Part shown: one piece after another, positions 31,732 through 33,031 of the stretch
How positions within the stretch are numbered: position 1 is the stretch's first letter
Layout of the letters: each line of letters starts with the position of its first letter
Source: UBA1140 sp964573285
GTDB taxonomy: Bacteria; Campylobacterota; Campylobacteria; Campylobacterales; Sulfurovaceae
Length of the DNA stretch: 33,031 bases
NCBI GenBank assembly: GCA_964573285.1
Contig: CAZNJD010000051.1
Location: forward strand, 1-33,031
Reading direction: 5' to 3'
Notes under the pieces: generated by a model
Told to the model about the DNA's origin: nothing
The model's input: the letters and a program-made list of their open reading frames with translations, nothing else
Databases searched by the model: none
Program-made: the position numbers and the translations under genes

Positions 31732-33031
31732 ATGTTAGACAAAGAAAAAAAGATTGTTATAGATTTAAATAGTCCAAAAGTTTCACTTATTGATAGAAAA
31801 GATTTTGTTTATATAGAAGAGTTAAACAAAGTAATGGATTTAATTAAAGATAGAGTGGAGGATATAAATAAGAGTCCTAATAATTATAATATGAAAGAAG
31901 CATTTGAGAACTTTAGAATGCATGATGCCATATTGATTGATGGGAAAAGAGGAAGTGGGAAAACAACATTTTTACTTAATGTAAAAGATGAGGTTAAAAA
32001 TGATGATGATGTAAATGTTAAAGTTTTGGATTCTATTGACCCTAATCAGTTAGATGAAAAATCTAATATTTTACTTATACTTTTAGCTCATATATATACA
32101 GAGCTTTTAGTCAAGATTGAAACCAATATAGATAAAAATTATGAGAAAAGAGATAAGTATAAAAGACTTACAACCATGTTACATAATCTAACCTCTGCAA
32201 TTAGTGCAACACAAGAGAGAAACTATGAAGATGATTATCATAAACTATATAATTTGCATCAAAGTTTAATTATTGATGAGAAACTTCATGATTTTTTTTC
32301 TCAAGTTTGTAACTTTTTTGAAGTAGATGCTCTAATTTTACCTATTGATGATATTGATATGGATTTTATTCATGGATACAAAGTTATTGATTCTATTAGA
32401 AAATATCTATCAACTCCTAAAATTATACCAATAATATCAATTGATACAACACAAATATATGCACTAATTAAAAAAGTCCACTATAGATATTTTGGATATT
32501 CTCCACATGCTTCAAAAAAAGATATAAAAAGTGAACATGAACTTGGTTTTTTAAAATCTCTACCAGAAGAGTATATACAAAAAATTTTAATGCCTACACG
32601 AAAAATCGTATTACCTGATATGTATGAGTTATATAAATTTCATTTGAAAAATAAGAAAAAAAAGATATATTTTTCATTTGATAGTAATAAACTAGATAAC
32701 AATAGATTAAAATTCAAAATAATAATGGATGAGTTATTAAAAAGCTATATTAACATAGTATTGGGTAATTATGAAAAAAATATAGAAGATATAGATAACT
32801 TCCATATTTTAAACTATTTAAAAGATAAATCATTTCGTTCACTTTTTGAAGATATGATAGCTTTTCTAAGTGGTTTCTCAAATAAAGAAGATAATAATCT
32901 TTTAGTATATGATACCAAAAATATAAAAACAAGATTAATTCCTCTTTATATGACACATTTTGACACAAAATATGATGCAACAATTTGGTTTTGGGATAAA
33001 TATTTAATTTATTTAAAAGATAAAATAGATA
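31732..33031 (+). CDS. P-loop NTPase (KAP/STAND-like), 3' end cut by the window
   Basis: At least 433 codons, open to the last base. It starts at ATG 31732 after a strong AGGAAAGGA. Residues 1-63 form a leading helical segment (YIEELNKVMDLIKDRVEDI). Walker A is GKRGSGKT (71-78), a VLDSIDPNQLDE strand-turn follows at about 97-108, Walker B is LILPIDDID (201-209), and a sensor-like strand IIPIISID lies at about 231-238. The LPEEYIQKILMPTRKIVLP segment (about 278-296) may carry an arginine finger. The layout of one P-loop ATPase domain with a long helical tail is that of KAP/STAND-type ATPases, many of which act in phage defence; I cannot name the exact family. It is coupled to the two-TM protein upstream. 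Confidence 0.8.
   Translation, partial: MLDKEKKIVIDLNSPKVSLIDRKDFVYIEELNKVMDLIKDRVEDINKSPNNYNMKEAFENFRMHDAILIDGKRGSGKTTFLLNVKDEVKNDDDVNVKVLDSIDPNQLDEKSNILLILLAHIYTELLVKIETNIDKNYEKRDKYKRLTTMLHNLTSAISATQERNYEDDYHKLYNLHQSLIIDEKLHDFFSQVCNFFEVDALILPIDDIDMDFIHGYKVIDSIRKYLSTPKIIPIISIDTTQIYALIKKVHYRYFGYSPHASKKDIKSEHELGFLKSLPEEYIQKILMPTRKIVLPDMYELYKFHLKNKKKKIYFSFDSNKLDNNRLKFKIIMDELLKSYINIVLGNYEKNIEDIDNFHILNYLKDKSFRSLFEDMIAFLSGFSNKEDNNLLVYDTKNIKTRLIPLYMTHFDTKYDATIWFWDKYLIYLKDKID

Noticed and set aside
32750..32983. 77-aa minus-strand frame at the right edge
   Set aside because: Lies wholly within the P-loop ATPase reading frame on the opposite strand, which has Walker motifs and a good RBS.

Overview
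The window is a piece of a low-GC chromosome from a member of the Campylobacterota (formerly Epsilonproteobacteria). The evidence is the gene order and gene types: rpmH-rnpA-yidC-khpB(jag)-mnmE on one strand, ubiX-coaD-tmk, an aroB-mscS-mtaB-ftsH-like-bioV chain, a fused CcsBA cytochrome c biogenesis protein, a dimeric all-alpha dUTPase and AcnB. The gene content fits a free-living Sulfurovum/Sulfurimonas-like lineage better than a reduced host-adapted one, but no marker in the window fixes the genus.

Layout. 1-652: accessory, decaying DNA. It holds the N-terminal part of an AAA-ATPase-like gene with an apparent internal deletion (minus strand) and the remnant of another minus-strand gene. 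653-2154: beta-carbonic anhydrase and dUTPase (plus strand). 2162-7371: minus-strand block rpmH-rnpA-yidC-khpB-mnmE-lipoprotein, concerned with RNase P, membrane insertion and tRNA wobble modification. yidD is missing from it, and rnpA has no ATG/GTG/TTG start. 7454-13046: plsC, acnB and ftsK (minus strand), each with its own recognisable promoter. 13232-15326: HU, tRNA-Leu(CAA), ubiX, coaD, tmk (plus strand). 15292-21537: tightly overlapping minus-strand chain aroB-mscS-mtaB-ftsH-like-bioV, converging on tmk, with a TrkA-like gene (21610-23022) upstream on the same strand. 23159-29408: plus-strand SH3 protein, ccsBA, LOG, cysE and aspartate aminotransferase. 29550-33031: a visibly more A/T-rich two-gene unit of unknown function, a large two-TM protein followed 13 bp later by a P-loop ATPase cut by the window end.

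Most genes are housekeeping and run in short overlapping operons. The non-core material lies at the two edges. The right-edge membrane protein plus P-loop ATPase pair is the best candidate for an undescribed system, possibly defensive, but that rests on architecture and context only. Inside the core, the most unusual items are rnpA, which seems to start at ATA or ATT where it overlaps the rpmH stop; an 11-bp hairpin that buries the ccsBA ribosome binding site; the FtsH paralogue without its protease motif; and a GGGGTCAGACCC-type palindrome forming the end of coaD.

Starts were moved from the longest open frame to a better supported codon for ftsK, ubiX, coaD, mtaB, the SH3 protein and the aminotransferase.
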